Shown here piece after piece: positions 12,475-22,573 of a stretch of DNA of 64,000 nucleotides (position 1 is the first letter of the stretch; every line of letters starts with the position of its first letter). This stretch comes from Gonocerus acuteangulatus (taxonomy: Eukaryota; Arthropoda; Insecta; Hemiptera; Coreidae). The stretch lies in NCBI GenBank assembly GCA_946811695.1, contig OX328128.1:76602821-76666820 (forward strand). The letters run 5' to 3'. The notes under the pieces were generated by a model, which saw only the letters and a program-made list of their open reading frames with translations, had not been told where the DNA came from and searched no databases. The translations under genes and the position numbers were made by a program.

Positions 12475-12880
12475 TCTTACTCTTCCAGTATTTTGAGTTA
12501 TACTGCAGTGACAATATCTTAATATAAAAACACATAAAACATAACAATGCTAAACCCCCTAACTCTTCGAGTATCTAAAATTACGTAGCTGCAACATAAT
12601 GAGAATAAGTATAAGTAAAGCACAACCACACAACTATCACGGTTTGAACCAATAATTTGTTTTTCAACATATCATGGCATAATCATTGTTTTTTGTCTAT
12701 AAATTTAAAAATTATCCATTTTTAAGAGAAGAAGCTCTATTATGTAGCTTAAGAATCAGCTATTCATGGCTGACACACTAGCTTACACCTTATGACGAGA
12801 GAGGAGAGACCTAAATGTGAATATTGTGACTCAACACAGACCTTAAAACACTAACACATAATGTGTTTTTAGACAAAACT
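12475..12880 (+). pseudogene. fossil zinc fingers downstream of ZF1 stop
   Basis: Directly after the stop the DNA still resembles finger units but with stops (SYTAVTIS then a stop; YKNT then a stop). At about 12808-12840 another finger start is visible (PKCEYCDSTQTLKH followed by a stop). ZF1 therefore probably once had a longer array that was shortened by a new stop codon. Confidence 0.5.
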
Positions 12881-12989
12881 GACTTACCGTACTGTGGAAG
12901 GTTCAATGCTCAAAAGCTCCGTAAATATGAAAAATACTCCTTAATTTGTTTCTTATGATGCAAAACACGTAGAGTGGCGGATAACCACC

Positions 12990-13589
12990 CTAGGAATATT
13001 TGGGATTTGGGTTGGGGGATGGTAACCCTCGGGGGAGGTGGACGATGGAGGCCAGGAGTAGGAGCAGAGGTGGTTGTAGGTGGTTTGGGAAGATTCGACC
13101 GGAACGCAGAGGCGTAGGTTGTTCTTCCTGGATGTGGTTGACTGGAGGGCTCAGGCTGATAGTCCACTGGAGGCTTCGGTAGGGGTGGGAAGGTTGTAGT
13201 ATCCTGACTGGGTGCTGCAGGGCCTGTTTGTGAAGTGGTTCTTGCAGGGCCACGTTGTCCACTCCTAGATCTTCTCCGTTTGACTAACTCCTGGTAGGCG
13301 CTACAACCGCGGTAGTTTGCAGGATGGGCTTGATGGCAGTTTATGCACATAGCTGGCGTGTCTCTGGTTTTCGAGCACTCATTCGATAGGTGAGGGCCTG
13401 CACACTTCACACACATGGGGTTAACCCGGCAGAACTTCTTGGTGTGATTAAAGCTCTGACATCTTGTGCATTGAGGGATGTCCTCTTTCTTATGTGGTTC
13501 TTCCACTTTTATTGCTGTAAACAGCAGAGTCTTCAGTGAAAATATGTCTCGATTGTTTGGTGCAGGTTTTAGGTTGATGAAGAATACCG
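12990..13589 (-). pseudogene. Jockey ORF1 (gag-like) middle part, inverted
   Basis: Minus-strand frame from 13589 to about 12990. It opens with FFINLKPAPNNRDIFSLK, then carries three CCHC-type zinc knuckles (CTRCQSFNHTKKFC, CVKCAGPHLSNEC, CINCHQAHPANYRGC) and a proline-rich stretch. This is the nucleic-acid-binding gag-like protein of Jockey LINEs. It lacks its N-terminus and C-terminal tail; the frame has no internal stop until it leaves the element at about 12985. An ORF1 tail in plus orientation lies at 14320-14453, so this piece appears to have been turned round relative to the ORF2 next door. Confidence 0.8.
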
Positions 13590-14308
13590 GTTAATAAACA
13601 ATAAGTTTTCGTTACTTTAATGTATGTTTTCAAAACGATGATTATTGCCTCACACACTTCTGGAACCAATACAGATAAACTTTGCTAGGAAAATCTAAAA
13701 CTATACATAAGACTTTTAAACAATCTTCTCTTGCAAGGAACCCTAAAGTAGTAGCACGTTTTACGGTAGGAGAAATTGAATTCCTAAAGTTTTTATATTT
13801 TTTAAACACCCTTGGTCCAACCATTTGCAAAAGATTCTCAAAATCTTGAGGCCTAATTCTTATAAAGTTGGCAAATCCCATTCTACCTTCAAGTCTCAAT
13901 GTTTTTGCACGCTTTATTGTTGTTTTTGGACAATTTTCAATAACAACACCATCTTGGTTTTTTCATATTTCGATTTTTAATTAACAGTAACAACGATAGA
14001 GAAACACCTGCGAGAACCAGCTCCTGAGGAATGTTCGAGGGAACTGGCTATCTAGTGTGGACGCGATACATTGTTGCGAGACAGCCCCGAAACTGACGCG
14101 CAACATTGTTGCGGGGCAGCCCCGAAACTGACGCGCAACATTGTGCGGGACAGCTCCCAGTGTCCCGCAACAATGTCCACCAACTTTTAGTCTCAGTGTG
14201 TACTAGGCTTAACGTGGTCGAATGAACTTTCATTGGACCTAATGCAAGACCCCTCAACTTTCTCCAGAGACCCTAACTCAGGATTCTCCTATGGAAAGGG
14301 GTTATTTT
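13590..14308 (-). repeat. 719 bp inverted-repeat arm, left
   Basis: Reverse complement of 17719-18437 over exactly the same length. The two short open frames in each arm translate identically, and every stretch I compared base by base matched. It holds a Harbinger end (terminal motif ending at 14209 with TAA beside it), about 100 bp of outside flank, and a transposase N-terminal fragment (13642-13899). Its outer edge joins an inverted Jockey ORF1 piece and its inner edge joins the Jockey ORF1 tail. Confidence 0.9.
13642..13899 (-). pseudogene. Harbinger-type transposase N-terminal fragment (left copy)
   Basis: 85 codons containing GRMGFANFIRIRPQDFENLL, GPRVFKK and TLGFLAREDC, which match the start of PIF/Harbinger transposases (a region usually reading ...MSPEDFEYLL...GP.I...). 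The nuclease domain is absent. Past the conserved part the frame shifts; another frame carries SVLVPEVCEAI. Identical to 18128-18385. Confidence 0.65.
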
Positions 14309-14319
14309 GGGGGAATAGA

Positions 14320-14453
14320 AATGTGATTTCTCCTCAATCACAACCGCCCTTGTAAACTTAAATCAAATAATTCAAAACCTTCAAGCCCTCATATCCCCCC
14401 TCACTGACCTCCTCCACAAAGTGACCAGCATCCTGTCCGTCCTTCATCCATGA
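14320..14453 (+). pseudogene. Jockey ORF1 C-terminal tail
   Basis: In the frame ending at the TGA of 14451-14453 the sequence reads DFSSITTALVNLN, then LQALISPLTDLLHKVTSIL and LHP, the leucine-rich tail usual in Jockey gag proteins. An in-frame TAG lies just upstream at about 14315, close to the junction with the left arm, so the tail is cut off from any start. Confidence 0.6.
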
Positions 14454-17149
14454 CCGCGCTCTCCTTTAAATCCCTTTCAATCCTCCTTTGGAACGCCAAT
14501 GGACTTCCAGCCCACAAAGACGAACTGACTCACTTACTTCAAGACAAAAACATTGACATAGCCCTGATTACAGAAAATCACTTGACTAACCGACTACGCT
14601 TTTATATTACTGGATATAGGACATACAGAACGGACCACCCAGACGGTACTGCTCACGGGGGTACTGCCATCCTAATCAAATCCTCCATTTCCCACTATCC
14701 CGATCCTTCACCTATTGCCCTGGAATGTATGCAGAGTACCACAGTTACCCTCCAATCCCCTACATATGTCCCGATTACCATTTCTTCTGCTTATTGCCCA
14801 CCCAACAAAGCAGTCTCTTCTTCCGTCCTCAATTCCTTTTTCTCCTCTTTAGGTCCCAGATTTATTGCAGGAGGGGATTACAATGCTAAACATCCCGAAT
14901 TTGGATGCCGAACCTCCAACTCTCGAGGTAACCTTTTTCACCAAACCATCCATTCCCACAATCTGAAAATCATTCCTCCTCCCAATCCATCCTACTGGCC
15001 TACTTCCAGATCCAAAGCTCCAGACATAGTAGATTATTTTGTAACACATGGCGTCAGACATGTTCCTTTCCATATTTCCAACCTATTTGATTTATCCTCT
15101 GATCACAGTCCTATATTGCTTTCCTTTAACATTGATCCTAATCTTTTCACTCGTCCTCGCCGCCCATCCCTCATCAACGGCCCAGTTGATTGGCACTCAT
15201 TTCAATCCTCCCTAAATTCCTCTCTAAACCTAAATATCCCTCTTAAGACTAAAGATGATATTGACTCGGCCATAAACAAACTGACTATAGACATCCAGAC
15301 TGGACTCCTTATTTCTACTAAGAAATGTCCTCATAGATCACCTCCAGTAACGTATTTCCCCGATCATATACAATTCCTTCGAACCGAAAAAAACAGAGCC
15401 AGAAGAATATGGCAAAACACACGATATCCATCGGACAAGACGCGCCTCAACCAACTGACTAGACAACTACAATACGAACTACACAAACACTTTAACAACA
15501 AATTCTCTGAATACACTAACAAACTTACTCCCGACGACAAATCTCTATGGACAGCCACGAAACGAATCCTATCCCATCCAAATCCATCACATCCTCTCCG
15601 TCGAGAGGATAACAGCTGGGCTAAAACCGACTCCGAAATTTCTGAATCCTTTGCATCCCACCTTTCCCAAGTATTCCGTCCCCACGAATCCATCCAAAAC
15701 CCTATCCATTCTTTAAATGTAGCAGAATTCCTTGACTCAGCCTTACCGCTTTCCCCTCCTCCTTCATCCTTTCATCCTCACGAAGTTTCCCTAGCGGTCC
15801 ACAAACTTAAAAACTGTAAGGCGCCAGGACCTGATCTTATCACCCCCTTAATCCTAAAACGCCTGCCTAAAAAAGGTATCCTATTCCTAACCTATATATA
15901 TAATGCAGTCCTTAGAACAACCTACTTTCCCACCTCCTGGAAATTATCAATCATTAAAATGATCCACAAACCCAAAAAACCTGTAAATTATCCTTCGTCT
16001 TATCGCCCTATCTCCCTCCTTCCCATTATGGGAAAAATCCTCGAAAAGCTTCTCCTGAAACGTCTAATGCCCATTCTCGAACCCTGTTTCCCTTCCCACC
16101 AATTTGGATTCCGAATATCCCATTCCACTATCCACCAATGCCACAGAATAGTTGACTCCATCTCCTCTTCCTTTGAGCAGAAGAAGTATTGCTCTGGTGT
16201 ATTCCTTGACATCGCGCAAGCATTTGATCGAGTATGGCACCAGGGCTTGCTTTTCAAACTCAAAAAAATCCTCCCCTCGACCTATTACCTAATAATAAAT
16301 TCCTATCTTTCCAACAGATCTTTCAACGTATCGTTTGGCTCATCTCTGTCTTCCTTCTTTCCTCAGCTTGCTGGTGTTCCACAAGGCGGCATCCTAAGTC
16401 CTATATTATTCCTTGTGTACTCTGCGGACATGCCCATCCACCATTCCACAACCCTCTTTACTTTTGCTGACGATACAGCCATCCTCTCATCCAATTCAGA
16501 TCCTATACAAGCGTCCAAACATCTTCAATCCCATCTCCAACTGCTTGAACCATGGTTCATAAAATGGCGGATCAAAGTCAACCCAGAAAAATCCTCGCAC
16601 ATTACATTCACTCTTCGAAGATCCAAATGCCCTTCCGTCAATCTTTTCCAAAGAGAAATCTGTCAAAAAACCCAAGTTACCTACCTCGGCCTTACCCTCG
16701 ACAAACGACTTACCTGGAGCCAACACATACAAAAGAAAAGACAGGAAACAAACAGACGTTTTAAACTACTAACCAGACTACTAGACTCTCGCTCCAAACT
16801 ATCTTTACAGAACAAGAGACTGTTATATACTGCAATACTCCAACCCTCCTGGACGTATGGCTTGGAAGTTTGGGGGTGTGCCAAGCGATCCAATATCCTC
16901 AGAATCCAATCCCTCCAATCCAAAATACTCCGAAAAATAGTTAATGCTCCCTTCTATGTCTCCAACCTCACTATCCACAATGACCTAGAAATCCCCTTTG
17001 TCCAAACCTTGTCCCAAACCCGATACCTGAACTTCCACTCCCGTTTGCCTGGTCACTACAATCCCCTAATCAATAAGTTATCCTCATCCACCATTCCCGA
17101 TAACCCTCTCCGTCGCCTTAAGCGCAAATGGCCAAGAGATCAATTGTAG
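14450..17149 (+). CDS. Jockey-type LINE ORF2: endonuclease and reverse transcriptase
   Basis: An unbroken 899-residue frame. Residues 1-230 form the apurinic-like endonuclease that nicks target DNA: LLWNANGLPAHKDEL, LITENHL, GGDYNAKH and DLSSDHSPI keep the catalytic N, E, D and H positions. A linker follows. Reverse transcriptase spans about residues 430-720: SYRPISLLPIMGKILEK, QFGFR..HST, FLDIAQAFDRVW, GVPQGGILSPILF, the catalytic FADDTAI, INPEKS-like KVNPEKS and TYLGLTLDKRLTW. The C-terminal region has TYGLEVWG and ends RLKRKWPRDQL. Length and motif order fit a complete Jockey-clade ORF2, so this protein could still be active, although its own ORF1 is broken. Confidence 0.95.
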   Translation: MTALSFKSLSILLWNANGLPAHKDELTHLLQDKNIDIALITENHLTNRLRFYITGYRTYRTDHPDGTAHGGTAILIKSSISHYPDPSPIALECMQSTTVTLQSPTYVPITISSAYCPPNKAVSSSVLNSFFSSLGPRFIAGGDYNAKHPEFGCRTSNSRGNLFHQTIHSHNLKIIPPPNPSYWPTSRSKAPDIVDYFVTHGVRHVPFHISNLFDLSSDHSPILLSFNIDPNLFTRPRRPSLINGPVDWHSFQSSLNSSLNLNIPLKTKDDIDSAINKLTIDIQTGLLISTKKCPHRSPPVTYFPDHIQFLRTEKNRARRIWQNTRYPSDKTRLNQLTRQLQYELHKHFNNKFSEYTNKLTPDDKSLWTATKRILSHPNPSHPLRREDNSWAKTDSEISESFASHLSQVFRPHESIQNPIHSLNVAEFLDSALPLSPPPSSFHPHEVSLAVHKLKNCKAPGPDLITPLILKRLPKKGILFLTYIYNAVLRTTYFPTSWKLSIIKMIHKPKKPVNYPSSYRPISLLPIMGKILEKLLLKRLMPILEPCFPSHQFGFRISHSTIHQCHRIVDSISSSFEQKKYCSGVFLDIAQAFDRVWHQGLLFKLKKILPSTYYLIINSYLSNRSFNVSFGSSLSSFFPQLAGVPQGGILSPILFLVYSADMPIHHSTTLFTFADDTAILSSNSDPIQASKHLQSHLQLLEPWFIKWRIKVNPEKSSHITFTLRRSKCPSVNLFQREICQKTQVTYLGLTLDKRLTWSQHIQKKRQETNRRFKLLTRLLDSRSKLSLQNKRLLYTAILQPSWTYGLEVWGCAKRSNILRIQSLQSKILRKIVNAPFYVSNLTIHNDLEIPFVQTLSQTRYLNFHSRLPGHYNPLINKLSSSTIPDNPLRRLKRKWPRDQL

Positions 17150-17358
17150 AATGTAAATATTATAATGTAAATATTGTAAATCGTCTCACTTAAACAAGTA
17201 GCAATCTGTTAACACTTCACGCTAATAGGTTTTGGCCAATGGGCTTTTTTCCCTATAAATCAATCATGACATTATACATATACAAAAGAATTATAAAAAA
17301 TACTGTATGTATTGTATAATTTACAAATAAAGATATATATATATATATAAAAAAAATC

Positions 17359-17718
17359 CAAAACTACGTGGAGCAAAAATAGTTTAGGAAAAGTTTATTA
17401 AGTTTTACTGAAGCGTAGATCACTTTGATAATAAACTTTTCTGAAAACTTCAAAAACAAAAGTGTGTTTTGACTTATTCCTATTAACATTTTAGGCATTT
17501 AAAGGTATTTTTTGGAAAGTAAATTTAATCCTCTACAACGTTTATATCAACTTCTTTTTTCGTTACGGGCATACTTTCAACATTATTGGCAGAAAACTGA
17601 CAAAAAAACAATCGTCTTATCGATTTTTGGCAATTTGTTACTCATTGGTGCGCTGTAGGGAAAAAATTACAGATACAAAATCGACATAAAATTCAATTCT
17701 CTACAATAATCCGTCATA
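17359..17718. other. no gene seen, between LINE 3' end and right arm
   Basis: 360 bp of AT-rich DNA between the Jockey A run and the inverted arm. No counterpart of this segment is visible next to the left arm, which bears on how the palindrome arose. Confidence 0.4.
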
Positions 17719-18437
17719 AAAATAACCCCTTTCCATAGGAGAATCCTGAGTTAGGGTCTCTGGAGAAAGTTGAGGGGTCTTGCATTAGGTCCAATGAAAG
17801 TTCATTCGACCACGTTAAGCCTAGTACACACTGAGACTAAAAGTTGGTGGACATTGTTGCGGGACACTGGGAGCTGTCCCGCACAATGTTGCGCGTCAGT
17901 TTCGGGGCTGCCCCGCAACAATGTTGCGCGTCAGTTTCGGGGCTGTCTCGCAACAATGTATCGCGTCCACACTAGATAGCCAGTTCCCTCGAACATTCCT
18001 CAGGAGCTGGTTCTCGCAGGTGTTTCTCTATCGTTGTTACTGTTAATTAAAAATCGAAATATGAAAAAACCAAGATGGTGTTGTTATTGAAAATTGTCCA
18101 AAAACAACAATAAAGCGTGCAAAAACATTGAGACTTGAAGGTAGAATGGGATTTGCCAACTTTATAAGAATTAGGCCTCAAGATTTTGAGAATCTTTTGC
18201 AAATGGTTGGACCAAGGGTGTTTAAAAAATATAAAAACTTTAGGAATTCAATTTCTCCTACCGTAAAACGTGCTACTACTTTAGGGTTCCTTGCAAGAGA
18301 AGATTGTTTAAAAGTCTTATGTATAGTTTTAGATTTTCCTAGCAAAGTTTATCTGTATTGGTTCCAGAAGTGTGTGAGGCAATAATCATCGTTTTGAAAA
18401 CATACATTAAAGTAACGAAAACTTATTGTTTATTAAC
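17719..18437 (+). repeat. 719 bp inverted-repeat arm, right
   Basis: Mirror image of 13590-14308. It contains about 99 bp of flank, the TTA target site (17815-17817), the left terminal repeat of a Harbinger element from 17818, GC-rich subterminal tandem units (TGTTGCGCGTCAGTTTCGGG, twice) and the transposase fragment. Unlike the left arm it continues into the rest of that Harbinger element. Confidence 0.9.
18128..18385 (+). pseudogene. Harbinger-type transposase N-terminal fragment (right copy)
   Basis: Identical protein to the left copy at 13642-13899. The conserved part (GFANFIRIRPQDFENLL to TLGFLAREDC) is followed by frame shifts; the expected next segment appears in another frame as SVLVPEVCEAI at about 18347-18385. 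The DDE nuclease region is missing. Confidence 0.65.
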
Positions 18438-18450
18438 ATAATAGTCACGG

Positions 18451-19124
18451 TAGGGATGGGCAATAGTCGATAGTTGAGCACTATCGATAGGCCGATACTA
18501 TCGGTTAAAAATATCGATACTATCGATAGTTATTCGATAGTGGCTTTCCCTATTCCTTACATACCTGTGCTATAAAGAATTTAATGTTATTGAGTTGAAT
18601 TATCTATTACTTGCAGGATTAGGTATATTTATAAGATTACACAAAGGTTTATAACGAAAAACGAATTTATCTAAATTTATAAAAAGCATTTACAAAGATA
18701 CAAATCAAGAGGCACAAAAAAGTGTAATAATTTAAACTGTTTTAGTTGAGCTCCTTAAGGCACATATTACCAGAAATGATTAACAACATTTCCGCTTTTC
18801 TTTGGCTCAGTCTGGTTCGCTGCTCATAAGTGATTTTTCCAGCGGCTGAAAATATACGTTCTGGGACTACAGATGAGCCTGGTACACAAAGGTACCTAGG
18901 AATACAAAGATGGTTCCTTTTCAGTATTTAATTCACCAGACGTCAGTCTATAGAGTTATTACTTTTTTTTAGAATTGAAGTTCTCAGCATCTGGAGGGCT
19001 GTGGTATTAAATACTATTTAATACCACACCTCTAGTGTGGGGCTATCGATCGTGGGGCTATAGTTCATGACTATCATGAAATGTCGATATATCGATAGTA
19101 ACTATCGAGTATCGCCCATCCCTA
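18451..19124 (-). mobile_element. hAT element, internally deleted, with 8 bp target duplication
   Basis: Termini TAGGGATGGGCAATA (left) and CGCCCATCCCTA (right) form inverted repeats followed by CTATCGATAG-type subterminal motifs. The flanks AGTCACGG (18443-18450) and AGGCACGG (19125-19132) are an 8 bp duplication with one mismatch, as expected for hAT. The minus strand at 18905-18742 encodes the C-terminal dimerisation domain of a hAT transposase (SSVVPERIFSAAGKI, RTRLSQRKAEMLLIIS). The catalytic core is missing. The right target copy overlaps the start of the next MITE. Confidence 0.85.
18742..18905 (-). pseudogene. hAT transposase C-terminal dimerisation domain
   Basis: Frame reading VPERIFSAAGKITYEQRTR then LSQRKAEMLLIIS and CLKELN. 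This is the signature end of hAT transposases (usually ...SERVFS.AG.....RN.L....V..LLFL..N). All upstream domains are absent, leaving a non-autonomous relic. Confidence 0.75.
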
Positions 19125-19125
19125 A

Positions 19126-19330
19126 GGCACGGGCGTATATAGGAAATAATTTCTGGGGGGGGGGGGCTGGGAGCATTTAGGAGGTATGGAACACCAACAA
19201 TTTAGAACTTGAAATAGTTAACCAACTAAAACGCTATTACACCCAATAAACATTATTTTTTCTAAACTAAGTGATCTTATTTAATTTATTTTTAAGTTTT
19301 TTATGACAGCCCCCTTATGTACACCCATGA
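19126..19330. mobile_element. MITE-like element M, copy 2
   Basis: Ends CACGGGCGTATATAGG and GTACACCCATGA match the termini of the 6429-6707 element; the inside matches it in reverse orientation (ACGCTATTACACCCAATAAA). The hAT element has landed at its left tip. Confidence 0.6.
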
Positions 19331-19407
19331 TAATGTGTACAAATAAAAATATATTTTTAGCGTTGTCTTTCTTTTATTTTTTAATAATAACTAAAATATA
19401 TACTACT

Positions 19408-20170
19408 AGCTGTTACCCGGCGTGCCATGCTACACCTACATTCTGCATCTAGAAAAGCCTAAATAAATTAGAAACCAAATAAGTATTATTAAAATCTAAT
19501 AACACGAATCTGTAACTGTTTCGAACCCGTGACCTCCCAACTGTGCGTCCTAGACGACTTTGACATAACCTATAACACCCCCCGTATCAAGACATACATA
19601 CATGTATGCCAAGTTTGGTAAAAATCGGTCTAACGGTGTGGATTTAAAAAAAAACATAAAGACCGTAGCTGGTAGACGTTTTTGACCAGGCCTATGGCAA
19701 TCCCCTGATCAAGACCAACCTGTGGGCCCAGTTGATCAAAATCTGTGAATCGGTGGGGGTTTGTATAAAGAACAAACATACAGACAGACAGCTGGCAGAG
19801 GTTTTTGACCCAGCCTACGGCACTCTCCAGATTAGGATCTACCTACGTACCGAGTTTGGTCAAAATCGGTTGAACGGTGTGGATTTTTATAGGGAATAAA
19901 CATACACACAGACAGCTGGTAGATGTTTTTGACCTGGCCTACGGCACTCTCCAGATTCAGATCTACCTGTGTATTAAGTTTAGTCAAAATTGGACGAACG
20001 GTGTGGATATGTATACGGGACAAACATACAGACAGTCAGCTATAAGACGTTTTTGACTTAGCCTACAACAATCTCCAGATTAAGATCTACATGTGTACCG
20101 AGTAAAGTCAAAATCGGTCGAACGGTGTGGATTTGTATAAAGGACAAACACACAGACAGACAGCTGGTAG
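19408..20170 (+). repeat. tandem block of about 120 bp units, four to five copies
   Basis: Diverged units each carry ACAGACAGACAGCTGG, GTTTTTGACC, CTCCAGATTAGGATCTACCT and AAAATCGGTCGAACGGTGTG. It starts after CTAGCTGTTACCCGGCGTGC, which resembles the left end of family A, and runs into a family A body. The tandem units therefore look like an expanded 5' part of a related repeat. Confidence 0.7.
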
Positions 20171-20712
20171 ATTTTTTTTACCTAGCCTGTTATCAAAATC
20201 GAATCATTTTTGAGCGGATGAGGAACTACTTAATAATTCAAACCCCCCTAAAAGTTCTTAAACATTTGAATATCAAAAAAACCTTTCTTAGCGAGTGCTT
20301 ACACTCTAAACGTATTTGTAATTGGTTCAGGATATTATTACTTCGGATGGGCCATTACTAGGGCGTAAACTCTATGAGGGACAAATTCACATTTTATTTC
20401 TAGTAATTCAAGGACTGCCATCATAGTGGAAATTAACCTCAATTAAAAATAATACTATGAAATAGATAATGTACGGTAACAGCTGTTCTGTTATCGTCCT
20501 AGAAACGCATGCTGCCTTGGCTTGCCTGCTCTAACCAACTAAAACTTTAAACCCCCCTAAAAATACTTAAAAATTCGAATATCAAAAAATCCTTTCTTAG
20601 TGAGTGCCTACGTTATATAGGGATTGTCCATGCAAAATTTCAAAATTTTCTGTCGAGCGGTTTGGGCTGGGGGATGATAGATGAGTGAGTGAGTGAGTGG
20701 TATTTGACAAAT
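20171..20712 (+). repeat. family A, copy 2 (3' part)
   Basis: Carries TTATCAAAATCGAA, AACATTTGAATATC, GGGCCATTACTAGGGCG and the terminal GACAAATATATAGTA. The 5' part present in other copies is replaced by the tandem block at 19408. Confidence 0.7.
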
Positions 20713-21093
20713 ATATAGTAGATTTTGATTTAAAGTTGGATACATATGGTATTAAATCATAATCAGAGCAACATGTGCATTTGTAAGTCCTCTATTAACT
20801 TTTTTGTCAATTCAGTCGTCTACATATTGAGTGAAATTGAACTACAAGTCCGTAAGGTGGTACTGCCGGGAGCTGATTCTAAACTTGGGGCTGCTCCGGA
20901 ACACGTCCACACTAGTAATGTTGCGCAGCAATGTATCCGTGAGTCCCGACCCAGCGGGACTCAGATTCTTGTATCACCTAGACCCGCAATACACTCCTGA
21001 TACACGGGGACATGTTGCGCGGCAGAATTGCAACAATCCAGATTCAAACGATTCAGCTCTGCAACAATGTATCCCAGTGTGTACTAGGCTTTA

Positions 21094-21848
21094 AGACCCA
21101 CCAAGTTTCGTTTTTAAATTTCAAAAATTGTGGGAAAAAAGGGGGGTGTCAATCGAGTTTTGAACACCCTGTATATAACACGTTCTAAAATGTTTTGTCA
21201 ATAATAAATGGAGTTACAATTTAAATAAATCAATTAAACATAGGCAGTTTGGTGTGGATTTTCTTTAAAAGTATATTACCATTAAATGATTCCATTATAC
21301 TTTTTAAAACAAGGACTTATTTATTTTCCACCACCTTTTTCCTAAAACACTTGAAAAAATAATCGTTTCTTATGTGCTATATATTAAAACTAGTAATTTA
21401 TCCAAAAACAATAAAAAAAAATCTAGATATTGGGGATTTGATTTTCTTTTAAAAAAACTGTGAAATTTGTGTGGGCTTAGTTTGTGTTTTAGTTACATAA
21501 TTATTCTAATAATATTATTACTTTTATAAAAATGTAAACGACTGCGTTATATGGGAGGAAATCGGTCAAAATAAAATATTAGGGCTGTAGGGCATAGAAC
21601 CATCTTTCCCACAAACAAGATGGCGGATCTCCAGCTAGCCCTGCTTATAGATTTGGTGGAAATCCTTTCTAAATCTATAGCCCTGCTTCTATTCCTTTCT
21701 TGATCTATGAGTTCACTTTGTTTCAACTGTTGATGTCAAGTTACCTATTAATCAGGTTATTCTACTCACTCAAAATTTAGCTTCAAACGTAGAGTATTAC
21801 GTATATTTCTCCTCTTCTATATGAACGATCTTAAATTTCATTGACAAA
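21094..21848. other. region upstream of ZF2; no gene seen
   Basis: AT-rich. The last 150 bp before the ZF2 start loosely resemble the DNA before the ZF1 start (a C/T-rich TATATTTCTCCTCTTCTA-like block near 21800), so the promoter or 5' UTR may lie here; this is inference only. Confidence 0.35.
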
Positions 21849-22573
21849 ATGTCTAAATCCAGCAATTATGAAGGTGCGGTTATTGTTTTATTATAGTTTT
21901 TCCATTAATCTTACTTCAATCCATGTTTAACATATTATATATAATTCTAAGTCCTAGGATTCACCTCTTGGTCAATAATATTTGATATTTCTCCATTGTA
22001 TATATCCTTACTAGCTACACAATATTTCCAAGGATATTATTGTGTTAGGACAGTTGATTTATTAATTTTTTACAGATATCAATTATATTAAATTTATGAT
22101 TGGTATTTATTTGGTTTGATGTTCATTAAGATGGCTGGTCTGTCTTTGATGTTTCCAAAATGTTACAAAACTATTTTTTCTTATTAGTCTATAGATAATT
22201 TTTACTATAATATATCCAATTTGGAAATTTACATTTTATAAACGTTTACAACCTGGTGATTCAAAATTCATTAATATCACCGAGATATTTGTATAGTATT
22301 ATAAATTAATTCTCTAGTTAATAGGGAGTGTACAAAAAATTTAATAAAAGAAGATCTTCCATTTGAAGTAAGAAGAAAAAGGGAAAAACTTTTTCCATAT
22401 TTCTTGGCAAATAAAAAAGGTCTCAGAGTTGCGTATAAATTCGACAAATTATTAATAGAAGGGGAGTTAGTCAGCTTAGAAATGCTAGAATCAGGATCAC
22501 AAAGGCCTAAAAGGCAAAGAAGCCAAGAAAACTCTCCAGAAAATAAAAAAACATTAAAAGAAGAAAAAAAACC

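Larger units (their letters stand above)
14309..17358 (+). mobile_element. Jockey-type LINE, 5'-truncated in ORF1, ORF2 intact
   Basis: Holds the ORF1 tail, complete ORF2, a 3' UTR of about 200 bp with AATAAA at 17326-17331, a short TA run and an A run ending near 17358. ORF1 and ORF2 overlap as ATGA (14450-14453), typical of coupled translation in this clade. The element lies between the two 719 bp arms. Its own target duplication was not found, consistent with the rearrangement on its 5' side. Confidence 0.85.
17818..21090 (+). mobile_element. Harbinger-type DNA transposon, internally replaced
   Basis: The left terminus AGCCTAGTACACACT (from 17818) is mirrored by AGTGTGTACTAGGCT at 21076-21090. 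Both are flanked by TTA (17815-17817 and 21091-21093), the 3 bp target duplication expected of PIF/Harbinger. Only an N-terminal transposase fragment remains. The interior is filled with a hAT derivative, a MITE, a tandem block and a family A fragment. Pairing of the two ends is inferred from termini and target site; a separate small MITE at the right end is possible. Confidence 0.65.

Noticed and set aside
12990..13262. Second minus-strand frame and a plus-strand frame across the Jockey ORF1 piece
   Set aside because: Shadow frames over the proline-rich gag coding sequence.
14048..14257. 69-residue open frame, present also at 17770-17979
   Set aside because: It lies in the GC-rich subterminal repeats of the Harbinger end and crosses its terminal repeat; no protein-like composition.
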